The notes below the pieces were generated by a model. The model saw only the letters and a list, made by a program, of their open reading frames with translations. It had not been told where the DNA came from and did not search any database. A DNA stretch of 59,056 nucleotides. Source: Betaproteobacteria bacterium (GTDB lineage: Bacteria > Pseudomonadota > Gammaproteobacteria > Burkholderiales > Ferrovaceae). Of this stretch, positions 7,504 to 15,732 are shown piece after piece; the stretch's first letter is position 1, and each line of letters starts with the position of its first letter. The DNA is taken from positions 1 to 59,056 of the forward strand of contig JAGXAW010000007.1 of assembly GCA_018971415.1 (NCBI GenBank), in the 5' to 3' direction. The position numbers and the translations under genes are program-made.

Positions 7504-8852
7504 TAATTTTTACTTGAAGCGAGTTTTTCTTCTAAATAATGAATACTGGTCCCACCCTTAATAAATTCAGCATCATTAAGTAACTGTTGATGAAGAGGAA
7601 TATTGGTTTTAATCCCTTCCACCACCATTTCCGATAAGGCAATACGCATTCTGGCTAAGGCCTGCTCTCGCGTTGCGCCATGGGTTAATACTTTAGCAAT
7701 CAAAGAGTCATAGTAAGGCGGAACAAAGTAATTTTGGTAAATATGAGAGTCAACGCGCGTACCAGGGCCTCCTGGCGCATGGTATTGATTAATGCGTCCT
7801 GGAGAGGGCATAAATGTGTAAGGGTCTTCCGCATTAATACGGCACTCAATAGAATGACCATTGAGCACAATGTCTTTTTGTCTAAAGGAGAGTTTGTTGC
7901 CCGCTGCAATACGAATTTGTTCTTGTACTATATCGATACCAGTAATTAGTTCAGTCACAGGGTGCTCAACTTGCACACGGGTATTCATTTCAATAAAGTA
8001 AAATTCGCCATTTTCGTATAAAAACTCAAAGGTACCAGCACCGCGGTATTTAATACGTTTACAGGCAGCCACACAGCTTTCACCAATTTTTTGCCGTAGT
8101 TTTTCACTAATCCCTACTGCTGGAGCTTCTTCAATGATCTTTTGATGGCGACGCTGCATTGAGCAATCACGTTCGCCAAGGTACACTGCATTACCATGTT
8201 CATCTGAAAGAACTTGAATTTCTATATGGCGAGGCTGACTTAAATATTTTTCCATATAGACCGTATCGTTACCAAAGGCAGCTTTGGCTTCTGAGCGAGT
8301 CATTTGTAGCGAAGAGAGTAAATCCTCTTCTTTTTCAACAACCCGCATCCCACGTCCACCGCCACCGGCAGCAGCTTTGATTAGTACGGGGTAGCCAATT
8401 TGTTGGGCGATTTTTTTAAGCTCTTTAGGGTCCTCAGGAAGTTGCCCTTCAGAGCCTGGAACAACAGGCACACCAGAGGCTTTCATGGCACTTTTGGCGC
8501 TGATTTTGTCACCCATCAAGCGAATGGTTTCAGCTTTAGGACCAATAAATACAAAACCACTGTTCTCTACGCGTTCAGCAAAATCAGCGTTTTCTGATAA
8601 AAATCCGTAGCCTGGGTGAATGGCCTGTGCGCCAGTGACTTCTGCTGCAGAAATAATGGCAGGAATATTCAAGTAGCTTTGTAAAGAGGAGGCGGGTCCA
8701 ATGCATACGGACTCATCTGCTAGCATCACATACTTTGCGTCGGCGTCAGCCTCAGAATGTACCGCGACCGTTTTGATACCCAATTCTCGGCAAGCCCGCT
8801 GAACTCGCAGAGCAATTTCGCCGCGATTGGCAATTAAAATCTTATCAAACAT
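7503..8852 (-). CDS. accC: Acetyl-CoA carboxylase, biotin carboxylase subunit
   Basis: Carboxylates the biotin on AccB with bicarbonate and ATP, the first half of malonyl-CoA formation for fatty-acid synthesis. The 449 residues show the N-terminal [13 protein letters not shown] motif, the ATP-grasp glycine loop AGGGGRGMR, the strand [16 protein letters not shown], and the catalytic [14 protein letters not shown], all intact. The length equals that of the E. coli enzyme. It lies 18 bases after accB and overlaps prmA by one base. The carboxyltransferase genes accA and accD are not in the window, as is usual. Confidence 0.98.
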   Translation of the reverse strand: MFDKILIANRGEIALRVQRACRELGIKTVAVHSEADADAKYVMLADESVCIGPASSLQSYLNIPAIISAAEVTGAQAIHPGYGFLSENADFAERVENSGFVFIGPKAETIRLMGDKISAKSAMKASGVPVVPGSEGQLPEDPKELKKIAQQIGYPVLIKAAAGGGGRGMRVVEKEEDLLSSLQMTRSEAKAAFGNDTVYMEKYLSQPRHIEIQVLSDEHGNAVYLGERDCSMQRRHQKIIEEAPAVGISEKLRQKIGESCVAACKRIKYRGAGTFEFLYENGEFYFIEMNTRVQVEHPVTELITGIDIVQEQIRIAAGNKLSFRQKDIVLNGHSIECRINAEDPYTFMPSPGRINQYHAPGGPGTRVDSHIYQNYFVPPYYDSLIAKVLTHGATREQALARMRIALSEMVVEGIKTNIPLHQQLLNDAEFIKGGTSIHYLEEKLASSKN

Positions 8853-8870
8853 AGTTGTTTTACCAGTAAT

Positions 8871-9353
8871 TTAAGAGATGATGAACAAGGGTTGTCCATA
8901 CTCAATGGGCTGTCCATTTTCAACTAAGATACGTTTAACTGTACCTGCCACATCTGACTCAATTTCGTTGAGCAATTTCATGGCTTCTATAATGCACAGA
9001 GTTTGTCCTTCGGTAACATTTTGACCCACCTCAATAAAGGGAGGAGACCCAGGAGAAGGTGAGCGGTAGAAGGTACCGACCATAGGCGATTTAACCACGT
9101 GACCATCATCGTCGGTATTCACAGGTTCTGCGGCAGGCGTCGCTGTGACATTATTTTGTTGTCCTGCCATCATCCCTTGATTGACCGGCGGGGCGTTGTA
9201 CTGATAATTAGGCATGGCATTGGGCATCATAAAGTGACTGCCGGCCTTTGAGATTCTTACCTTCTCTTCCCCTTCAGTGATCTCAAGTTCAGAGATACCT
9301 GATTCTTCTACCAGATCAATTAATTTTTTGAGTTTTCTTAAATCCATAGTCAT
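8871..9353 (-). CDS. accB: Acetyl-CoA carboxylase, biotin carboxyl carrier protein
   Basis: Carries the biotin that moves CO2 from AccC to the carboxyltransferase. The 160 residues comprise an N-terminal helical region ([16 protein letters not shown]), a Pro/Gln/Asn/Met-rich linker (about 42-80) and a C-terminal biotinyl domain whose biotin lysine is Lys126 in IEAMKLL. The ATG at 9353 overlaps the aroQ stop in ATGA and has GGAA five bases upstream. A second ATG at 9347 matches the E. coli N-terminus and is also possible. It is followed by accC after 18 bases. Confidence 0.97.
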   Translation of the reverse strand: MTMDLRKLKKLIDLVEESGISELEITEGEEKVRISKAGSHFMMPNAMPNYQYNAPPVNQGMMAGQQNNVTATPAAEPVNTDDDGHVVKSPMVGTFYRSPSPGSPPFIEVGQNVTEGQTLCIIEAMKLLNEIESDVAGTVKRILVENGQPIEYGQPLFIIS

Positions 9354-9784
9354 AGACGTTCCAGCCAGTAGTTAAGCGCCAAATGATAGCCTGTAGCCCC
9401 AAGACCACTAATCACGCCTTCTGCTAAGGGTGACAAGTAAGAATGAGTACGGAAGCTTTCGCGGGCGTAAATGTTAGAAAGATGAACTTCGATAAAAGGA
9501 ATTTTTACACCAGCTAGAGCATCCCTTAAAGAAACGCTGGTGTGGGTCAATCCACCCGGATTAATGATAATGCCATCGACCCCCTCTTCTTTTGCATGAT
9601 GAAGGCGATCAATTAAAGCCCCTTCCCAATTACTTTGAAAGGTACTCAATGTCACGTCAGTGCCATGACATAGCGCTTCCAACTGACGATTAATGTCATC
9701 GAGCGTGGTTCTGCCATACACATCAGGTTCACGCGTCCCAAGAAGATTCAAATTGGGGCCGTGCATCACTAAAATTTTCTTCAT
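9350..9784 (-). CDS. aroQ: 3-dehydroquinate dehydratase, type II
   Basis: Converts 3-dehydroquinate to 3-dehydroshikimate in the shikimate pathway; the next enzyme, AroE, is also in this window (57298). From the preferred ATG at 9784 the protein is 144 residues, the family norm, and begins [16 protein letters not shown]. The catalytic Tyr lies in DVYGR, and HLSN plus the later Arg/His segment (ARESFRTHS) form the active-site lid. The frame is open to an upstream ATG at 9808, adding eight residues not found in the family. It overlaps accB by four bases, the common aroQ-accB-accC operon. Confidence 0.96.
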   Translation of the reverse strand: MKKILVMHGPNLNLLGTREPDVYGRTTLDDINRQLEALCHGTDVTLSTFQSNWEGALIDRLHHAKEEGVDGIIINPGGLTHTSVSLRDALAGVKIPFIEVHLSNIYARESFRTHSYLSPLAEGVISGLGATGYHLALNYWLERL

Positions 9785-9853
9785 AATGCTAATTTTCCCG
9801 ATTTTCATGCATTTTGTCTAGTTTTTCGACGAAGTTACGGAAAATTTACTGTT

Positions 9854-10729
9854 TTACTTAATGAGTTTGAGTTTGGCTAAACAACTCGTTACGGATGGAT
9901 AGAGAAATTCAAAGTTTAATTCTTTAGTTAATCTTTGATTGGTAATTTTACGTGATTCTGCTATGAAACTCCAGCTAATTTCGCTAATTATGTTTTTAAC
10001 TTGCTCTTTTGCGAGCCGTGGTGCTCGATTGAGTTGGAAGTGATCTGCCAGCTGATCGTAAAAGTCTCCTATTTGCATAGGCTCGTTATCCACCACATTA
10101 TAAGCTCTTGAGTTACGGGGTTGATACATACTTTTTACCGCTGAGCGTGCTAGATCTAAGGCATGGATATGGTTACTCCAGGAATCCTCTTCTTTTGTAA
10201 CTAGAGGCAATTGGTCGCTAAGTCGTTTTAAGGGTAGTCTATCTTCTGCGTAAATCCCCGGGGCTCTTAAGATGGTGAGCTTGATGGTCTGATGACAGGC
10301 AAAGCGGCGCAATTGGTTTTCCGCATCAACTCGCCGTATGGCCCTGGCGGATTGTGTTTGCTTTCTAGTTGTCTCATCAACCCAGCCGCCCTGCTGATCT
10401 CCGTACACTCCGGTTGTACTGATATAGACGATATGCTGTGGTAAACTATTTGACCTTGAAAGAGCGGAAATAAGGTGACGCGTTCTTAAATCTTTGTCGC
10501 CACCCAGATTGGGTGGCGCAAAATGAAAGACTCCCTCAGCAATCCCTGCAATTTGGGTTAAGCTTTGTGGATCGTCAAGGTCACCAATAATCGGTGTAGT
10601 GCCTAAGTCTCGCCAATAATCGGCTTTTTCTGGGTTACGGCAAAGAGCAAAGAGGCGCGCGCGATGTTGAATAAGAGGCACCATACGTGCTGCAACATCA
10701 CCTGCTCCAATGATTAACCAGCGTTTCAT
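9854..10729 (-). CDS. NAD(P)-binding epimerase/reductase, YeeZ-like
   Basis: A 291-residue atypical short-chain dehydrogenase. The N-terminus has the dinucleotide loop LIIGAGDVAARM (5-16). STTGVYGDQQGGWVDE near residue 105 is the hallmark of the YeeZ group, with a Tyr in VYG, and later YNVVDNEP. The reaction and substrate of this group are unknown. The start (KRWLIIGAG) is fixed by the first beta strand. It is divergent from the ferredoxin-reductase gene with only 30 bases between start codons, so their promoters must overlap or lie within the genes. Confidence 0.85.
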   Translation of the reverse strand: MKRWLIIGAGDVAARMVPLIQHRARLFALCRNPEKADYWRDLGTTPIIGDLDDPQSLTQIAGIAEGVFHFAPPNLGGDKDLRTRHLISALSRSNSLPQHIVYISTTGVYGDQQGGWVDETTRKQTQSARAIRRVDAENQLRRFACHQTIKLTILRAPGIYAEDRLPLKRLSDQLPLVTKEEDSWSNHIHALDLARSAVKSMYQPRNSRAYNVVDNEPMQIGDFYDQLADHFQLNRAPRLAKEQVKNIISEISWSFIAESRKITNQRLTKELNFEFLYPSVTSCLAKLKLIK

Positions 10730-10759
10730 GTTTTCTACCTTAATCTTTAGGATAAACGT

Positions 10760-11785
10760 ATGTTAGTAAAGGTTACTTTAAGCCCCAGCGGCAATCAGTT
10801 TCAATGTGATCAGGAAGATACTATCTTAGAAGGGGCACAGAAGGAAGGTCTTGTCCTCCCCTTTGGTTGTCGAAGCGGCGCCTGTGGCTCTTGTAAAGGT
10901 AAGGTGCTTGATGGCTCCTTAGACCGTGGTGAATATCAAAGCTCTGCATTAACTGAGGAGGAAGTCTCTCAAGGCTTTGCCCTGTTGTGCTGCGCTAAAC
11001 CTACTTCGGACGTCACCATTGAGATCAGACAGGTGAATGGCATGAAAGACATTCACATTAAAAAATTACCCTGTCGCGTTGAGTCAATCGAAAAACCCAA
11101 TCATGATGTGGCCATTTTAAAACTTAAATTGCCTGCACAAGAGAAATTTGAGTTTCTCGCTGGTCAATACATTGATTTCTTATTAAAAGATGGTAAGAAA
11201 AGAAGTTTCTCTTTGGCTAATGCCCCCCATGAGGCCGGTATTATTGAACTACATATACGTAACTATCCTGGCGGTAGCTTTTCTCAATACGTATTTAATG
11301 AGTTAAAAGAAAAGATAATTTTACGTTTTGAAGGCCCCTTGGGCACATTCTTTTTAAGAGAAGACTCTGACAAGCCCATCATATTTATGGCTGGCGCCAC
11401 AGGTTTTGCACCTATAAAAGGAATAATTGAGTCTGCCAAACACAAGGGGATTACTCGTCCAATGGTACTTTATTGGGGAGTGAGAAGTAAGCAGGATTTA
11501 TACTATTATGAGCTCGCACAAAGCTGGGTCAATGAGCAATTTACCTTTATTCCAGTTCTGTCAGAGCCCCTGGCAGAAGATCATTGGCAAGGAAGAACAG
11601 GGTTAGTTCATGAAGCAATTCTTGCGGACTATCAAGATTTATCTGGGTACCAAGTCTATGCTTGCGGCGCGCCAATAATGGTGGAATCAGGTTTTAATAC
11701 CTTTACTAAAACCAGGGGCTTACCTGAGGATGAGTTTTATTCTGACCCATTTACCCCTTCCGTAGACAACAAACCCGCGGCTTAG
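10760..11785 (+). CDS. 2Fe-2S ferredoxin-type flavin oxidoreductase (annotated in the family as CDP-6-deoxy-delta-3,4-glucoseen reductase)
   Basis: A 341-residue NAD(P)H-dependent electron donor. The N-terminal plant-type ferredoxin domain has cluster ligands Cys37, Cys42 and Cys45 (GCRSGACGSCKG) and a fourth from Cys77/78. The FAD domain has RSFSLANAP. The C-terminal NAD domain has MAGATGFAPI and ends in a YACGAP motif. Homologues are often named for a deoxysugar enzyme, but no deoxysugar genes lie nearby, so a role as reductase for some oxygenase or radical system is just as likely. Its last four bases overlap the convergent hemY gene. Confidence 0.85.
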   Translation: MLVKVTLSPSGNQFQCDQEDTILEGAQKEGLVLPFGCRSGACGSCKGKVLDGSLDRGEYQSSALTEEEVSQGFALLCCAKPTSDVTIEIRQVNGMKDIHIKKLPCRVESIEKPNHDVAILKLKLPAQEKFEFLAGQYIDFLLKDGKKRSFSLANAPHEAGIIELHIRNYPGGSFSQYVFNELKEKIILRFEGPLGTFFLREDSDKPIIFMAGATGFAPIKGIIESAKHKGITRPMVLYWGVRSKQDLYYYELAQSWVNEQFTFIPVLSEPLAEDHWQGRTGLVHEAILADYQDLSGYQVYACGAPIMVESGFNTFTKTRGLPEDEFYSDPFTPSVDNKPAA

Positions 11786-12963
11786 GCAACGCCAAAGTCA
11801 GGGTCTATGTGGTTGTTGTTACGTGAGGTAGGTTGTTTTGCAGGCCCCATCTTTTCAGATAATTCTTGCTGAAGAAGTTGGGCCTCTCTACTGGGTTCAA
11901 TAAAAATACTGGCATCTAAATAGCTTTGTGCTTTGCCCCATAGCAATTCACGCATACACAATTTGGCCAATGTCAGTAACAGTACAGCATCCTCTGGATG
12001 GTCTTTTAACCAATTCTCTGCTTTTTCAATTTGCATTCGGTTAGACTGACTGCGACACTCTCCATATAAGGCCACTAAAGCATCGTCCCAGGATTTTTCT
12101 AGATTTCTTTCGATGATAGAAAGAGCTTCATCATGGGCTTTGAGGTCAATAAAATACCCTGCTGCTGTTTGCGCAAGAAGGTGGTCAAGTCGCATTTCGC
12201 TAGGGATACTTTTCCAGGTGGTTTTTAAATCATCTAAATAGGTAGAAGAGTGTCTAAGAAGTTGTTGCCAAGCATTTCTTCTGATGGGTAAAGCATGAAT
12301 TTGATCAACAGCATGAACGGTTTCTAATAAATCCAGCGTTTCAATAGCCGCGCGCCAAGCGCCTGTGGCAAGTTGAGCTTTAAGAAGCAATTGATGAGCG
12401 CGCACATGTTTGGGAGAGAGTCGGTGTGCTTCCTTCAGTAAAGTCAGGGCCTCATTATAGCGACGCTCATCAAGCAGTAATTCAGCATGCGTGGTTAAGC
12501 GAAGTAGGCGTGTTTCAGGACCTAATTCGTTTATCTTTGCTAAATATAAATCACGCTTCTCATATTTATGTAGTTCATGGGCAGAACGAGCGGCGACGAT
12601 GGCGCTTAAAGCTGGAGATTCGCCATTTTCTAAGGCCAATTCCACCTGTTTTTCTGCACGTTTAAAGTTGCCTTCAAAATAATCGGTTAGGCCTTGATAG
12701 AGAGCGCTGCGAGCACGATTTTTTGAGCGCTTTTGACGGTAGGCTTGCACGCGGGTGGGTAAACTTAAACTAAGATACGCCAATCTCGAAAAAGTATACA
12801 AACCTAAACACAAAACAATAATACCTATTACAAACATGGCCAGAGAGATTTCAATGCGCCAAGGAGCCATGACAATTAATACATAGCCTGTGTTTAGTCC
12901 CACGGCAATAGCGACGATGGTTGCTACCACAAAGAGCGCGATAAACCACAATAAACTGCTCAT
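11782..12963 (-). CDS. hemY: HemY, inner-membrane TPR protein of the tetrapyrrole operon
   Basis: A 393-residue protein with two N-terminal membrane segments (about 5-25 and 38-60) and a long cytosolic or periplasmic run of TPR-like helical repeats, for example FEGNFKRAEKQVELALENG and RRYNEALTLLKEAH. In proteobacteria HemY is the last gene of hemCDXY. It is not the Gram-positive protoporphyrinogen oxidase of the same name, and its biochemical role is unsettled, though it may scaffold haem-biosynthetic enzymes. It starts in a four-base ATGA overlap with hemX, consistent with operon membership, and converges on the ferredoxin-reductase gene. Confidence 0.9.
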   Translation of the reverse strand: MSSLLWFIALFVVATIVAIAVGLNTGYVLIVMAPWRIEISLAMFVIGIIVLCLGLYTFSRLAYLSLSLPTRVQAYRQKRSKNRARSALYQGLTDYFEGNFKRAEKQVELALENGESPALSAIVAARSAHELHKYEKRDLYLAKINELGPETRLLRLTTHAELLLDERRYNEALTLLKEAHRLSPKHVRAHQLLLKAQLATGAWRAAIETLDLLETVHAVDQIHALPIRRNAWQQLLRHSSTYLDDLKTTWKSIPSEMRLDHLLAQTAAGYFIDLKAHDEALSIIERNLEKSWDDALVALYGECRSQSNRMQIEKAENWLKDHPEDAVLLLTLAKLCMRELLWGKAQSYLDASIFIEPSREAQLLQQELSEKMGPAKQPTSRNNNHIDPDFGVA

Positions 12964-13979
12964 CGATGATTACCCTCTTTTTGTGAACGAGCACGTCTTA
13001 CGGCATTTAAGGTGGCACTAATATCTTGCACAGACATGTTCACAGGTGCGTGACGTAATTGCTCGATAATATGTAAGTCGTTTTTAACCGCAGGTGATTG
13101 AAGATCAAAATAGCGTTTAATCCATTCTTGCGCCGTATTGAGATCTGCCTCATAAGTAATATTATTGTGAGAGAGCGCGCCAAGTCTTGCTGAAACCAAT
13201 CTTAAACGCAGATTTTCTCTTAAAAAGAATGATTGCTCGGGACTTAGCAGAGGAAGCTCTGGAGTATCAATCCGTTTAATTTGAATAGATTGACTTAATT
13301 CATTCAATAATTCACGGCCTACCTTTGATAAGGTATTGGATTTATCGCTCTGTGAAACAGCAGACTTTTTAGGGGGTCTTGTGTCAGAGGCCAGTGGAAT
13401 AATATCAATATTTTGAGCGATCTCATCGATACGGTTACTAATACCCGTGATATCAACAAAAGGCACAGCGCGTAGTCGGTCGATATCCTCAGTAATCGCT
13501 TTATGTAAAAACAATAATGAGGGACGATTTAACTTTTGTAAGCGCATATCAGCAGACTGAAGCGCTGATAAGGCAGATTGTACGTTACCTGTAAGCTGCA
13601 ATTGTTGGTTGGCCACATCAACCAGTTGCTCCACTTCTGCTAAAACCCAGTCATCACGGTTACGGGCCAATTCTTGGTACATGCTTTGTAGGACAATTTG
13701 TTGGCTTTGCGAGTCTGCCAGTTGGGATTCAAGGTTACTAATGCGATGATTAGATTCTTTCAGTGTTTCTTGGACTGAAGAATATTCCCCTTGATTTTGT
13801 TTTACCAAGCGATCGGCTTGATTAAGACGATTGGCTAAATCTTCTCTGAGTTGCAGATTATCATGGCGGTATTGTAACCACAGAGATAAGGTACCTAAGA
13901 AAGCAATGACGCTTAACCAGCCAAATAATTTATATAATTTAATCGATGTGGTGGTTGGTTGAGTGGTTTCTGTTGTCAT
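12960..13979 (-). CDS. hemX: HemX, membrane protein of the hemCDXY operon
   Basis: A 339-residue single-pass protein: a short N-terminal tail, one membrane segment at about residues 18-36, then a heptad-rich coiled coil (about 42-100) and a helical C-terminal domain. Family members are often labelled uroporphyrinogen-III C-methyltransferase, but the methyltransferase SAM motifs are absent here, so that name would mislead; this is the HemX-type membrane protein. It lies three bases after hemD and overlaps hemY by four, so the whole hemCDXY set is tightly coupled. Confidence 0.88.
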   Translation of the reverse strand: MTTETTQPTTTSIKLYKLFGWLSVIAFLGTLSLWLQYRHDNLQLREDLANRLNQADRLVKQNQGEYSSVQETLKESNHRISNLESQLADSQSQQIVLQSMYQELARNRDDWVLAEVEQLVDVANQQLQLTGNVQSALSALQSADMRLQKLNRPSLLFLHKAITEDIDRLRAVPFVDITGISNRIDEIAQNIDIIPLASDTRPPKKSAVSQSDKSNTLSKVGRELLNELSQSIQIKRIDTPELPLLSPEQSFFLRENLRLRLVSARLGALSHNNITYEADLNTAQEWIKRYFDLQSPAVKNDLHIIEQLRHAPVNMSVQDISATLNAVRRARSQKEGNHR

Positions 13980-13982
13980 GGT

Positions 13983-14732
13983 TTAAATTGCAATTTTACG
14001 CCAAGTATTAATAATGGCTTGATGATTGTTTTCAGTTAAATAGATTCTTTTAATGCCTAACTGTATCGCATAGTCCTTAATACGCTCATGGGTGACTAAA
14101 AAAACCTTTTTTGTCAGTTGATCAAGTCTGTGCGAATCTAGGCTATGCCACAGGTTTGATAAAGATTCTATACTCATAATAAGTATAACCGCTTGATCAG
14201 CCATTGCGTTATCAAAAGTTGATAAATTTAGCTTAGGTTGAGTACGTATGTAGCATTCTAAGTAATCCACCTTAGCTCCTCGTGTTTCAAGAGTCTCTTT
14301 TAACCATTCACGCCCCCCTTGGCCGCGGCAGATTAGTACAGTTAAACCATCAATAGAGTGCCATTTGTCCATTGACAGTAATGCTTCACTGTCTGTTTTA
14401 GGTTGCGGATAGCTAACAGGACGATTGGCGTGGCGTTCTAGTGCTTTTCCGCTACCCTCACCAATGGTAAACAACGTGGTATCAAGATTGATATAGTTTT
14501 GAACAAGAGGCCAGCCATATTGAACGGCATTCGTACTAATAAAAATCACTCGGTCATAGTAACGGCTAGGTAGAGATGGAGGAAGCTTGGGCGGGCTAAG
14601 GGCTTTAATCTCAATGGCGGGTAATTCATAGACCTTAGCATTAATGTTGGTAAATAAGTTGATTAAATCAAAGTTTTGACCTGAGGGTCTTGTCAGTAAA
14701 ATACTCTTTATAAGCCTTCCTTCATCTATCAT
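13983..14732 (-). CDS. hemD: Uroporphyrinogen-III synthase
   Basis: Cyclises hydroxymethylbilane to uroporphyrinogen III, inverting ring D. The 249 residues show the weakly conserved HemD pattern: an N-terminal SILLTRPSGQN, then FISTNAVQYG near residue 70 and a C-terminal half with VLICRGQGGREWL. No catalytic residue is diagnostic in this family, so the call rests on the motif order and on its position directly after hemC. The ATG at 14732 makes an ATGA overlap with the hemC stop and is preferred. An in-frame TTG at 14744 would add four residues. Confidence 0.92.
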   Translation of the reverse strand: MIDEGRLIKSILLTRPSGQNFDLINLFTNINAKVYELPAIEIKALSPPKLPPSLPSRYYDRVIFISTNAVQYGWPLVQNYINLDTTLFTIGEGSGKALERHANRPVSYPQPKTDSEALLSMDKWHSIDGLTVLICRGQGGREWLKETLETRGAKVDYLECYIRTQPKLNLSTFDNAMADQAVILIMSIESLSNLWHSLDSHRLDQLTKKVFLVTHERIKDYAIQLGIKRIYLTENNHQAIINTWRKIAI

Positions 14733-15661
14733 GATGCGCGGCAAGCATCCAATATGGCTTGCGCCCCCTGCTCAATGAGTTGATTGGCACAATTAAGGCC
14801 AATAGAGTGATACTCTTCTGGTTTTCCTGTGGCTGAGGCGCGCAGTATCAGTGAGCCATCTGGTCGGCCGACAAAGGCCTTAAGGATAAGCTGACCATCC
14901 TTAATAACGGCATGAGCGCCAAGGGGCACATCACAGCTACCGGAGAGTTGTCTTGATAGCGCTCTCTCACTTAATACGCATTGCTCAGTGGTTTTATTAA
15001 TAAGAGGCTGTAATAGCTCCTTAAGCGCTGTGTCCTCGCTGCGAAACTCGATGGCAAGCGCTCCTTGGCCAACGGCTGGAATACTCTCATCAAGACTGAT
15101 ATGTGCTTTAATTCTATTGCCTAGCCCTAAACGTTTAAGGCCGGCGGAAGCAAGAATAATCGCATCGTATTCTCCTTGATCTAACTTTTTAAGCCGAGTA
15201 TCAAGATTGCCTCTCAAAGGTGTAATGGTGAGATGGGGATAACGCTCACGCAGTTGACATTCACGACGTAAACTTGACGTTCCCACTACGGCCCCTTTTG
15301 GTAATTCACTCAGTGTTGCGAATTGATTTGAAATAAAGGCATCGGTAGCCTCTTCTCTCTCGCCCACCACGACCATACTAAAGAGCGGGGGAAGTTCCAT
15401 GGGAACATCCTTCATAGAATGCACGGCAAGTCTTGCTCTACCCTCTTCCATGGCAATTTCTAATTCTTTGACAAATAACCCCTTACCCCCTACTTTAGAT
15501 AAGGTTCGATCAAGAATCTGATCGCCTTGGGTTGTCATTCCTAACAACGAAACCTCAAGCTGTGGATATAATTGTACTAATTGGGACCGGATATGTTCAG
15601 CTTGCCAGAGGGCCAGACGACTTTCACGGGTTGCGATCGTAATTGGGAGATGAGCTGACAT
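14729..15661 (-). CDS. hemC: Porphobilinogen deaminase (hydroxymethylbilane synthase)
   Basis: Polymerises four porphobilinogens into hydroxymethylbilane. The protein from ATG 15661 is 310 residues, the family norm, and opens with LPITIATRESRLALWQA. It keeps HSMKDVPMELP, GTSSLRRECQL and LRGNLDTRLKKLD. Its dipyrromethane cofactor cysteine is in LSGSCDVPLGA. The frame extends upstream to 15703, but those 14 hydrophobic residues are not in the family. It is divergent from ppc across about 71 A+T-rich bases that must hold both promoters. It heads the hemCDXY operon. Confidence 0.97.
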   Translation of the reverse strand: MSAHLPITIATRESRLALWQAEHIRSQLVQLYPQLEVSLLGMTTQGDQILDRTLSKVGGKGLFVKELEIAMEEGRARLAVHSMKDVPMELPPLFSMVVVGEREEATDAFISNQFATLSELPKGAVVGTSSLRRECQLRERYPHLTITPLRGNLDTRLKKLDQGEYDAIILASAGLKRLGLGNRIKAHISLDESIPAVGQGALAIEFRSEDTALKELLQPLINKTTEQCVLSERALSRQLSGSCDVPLGAHAVIKDGQLILKAFVGRPDGSLILRASATGKPEEYHSIGLNCANQLIEQGAQAILDACRAS

Positions 15662-15732
15662 GAATAAGCAATCTATAAAATTAAATAAAAATAAGTTTAG
15701 CATGAAGATGGCCAGTTTCTGGAGTTCTTGCG

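Noticed and set aside
10760-11785. Evidence for a deoxysugar (ascarylose-type) pathway from the reductase family name
   Set aside because: No dehydratase, aminotransferase-like E1 or nucleotidyltransferase gene lies nearby; the family name alone is not evidence.
12426-12682. Two overlapping plus-strand frames inside hemY
   Set aside because: Both are shadows of the conserved hemY reading frame, with no recognisable protein features.
12960-13979. HemX as a functional uroporphyrinogen-III methyltransferase
   Set aside because: The SAM-binding and active-site motifs of that enzyme are absent; the protein is a single-pass coiled-coil membrane protein.
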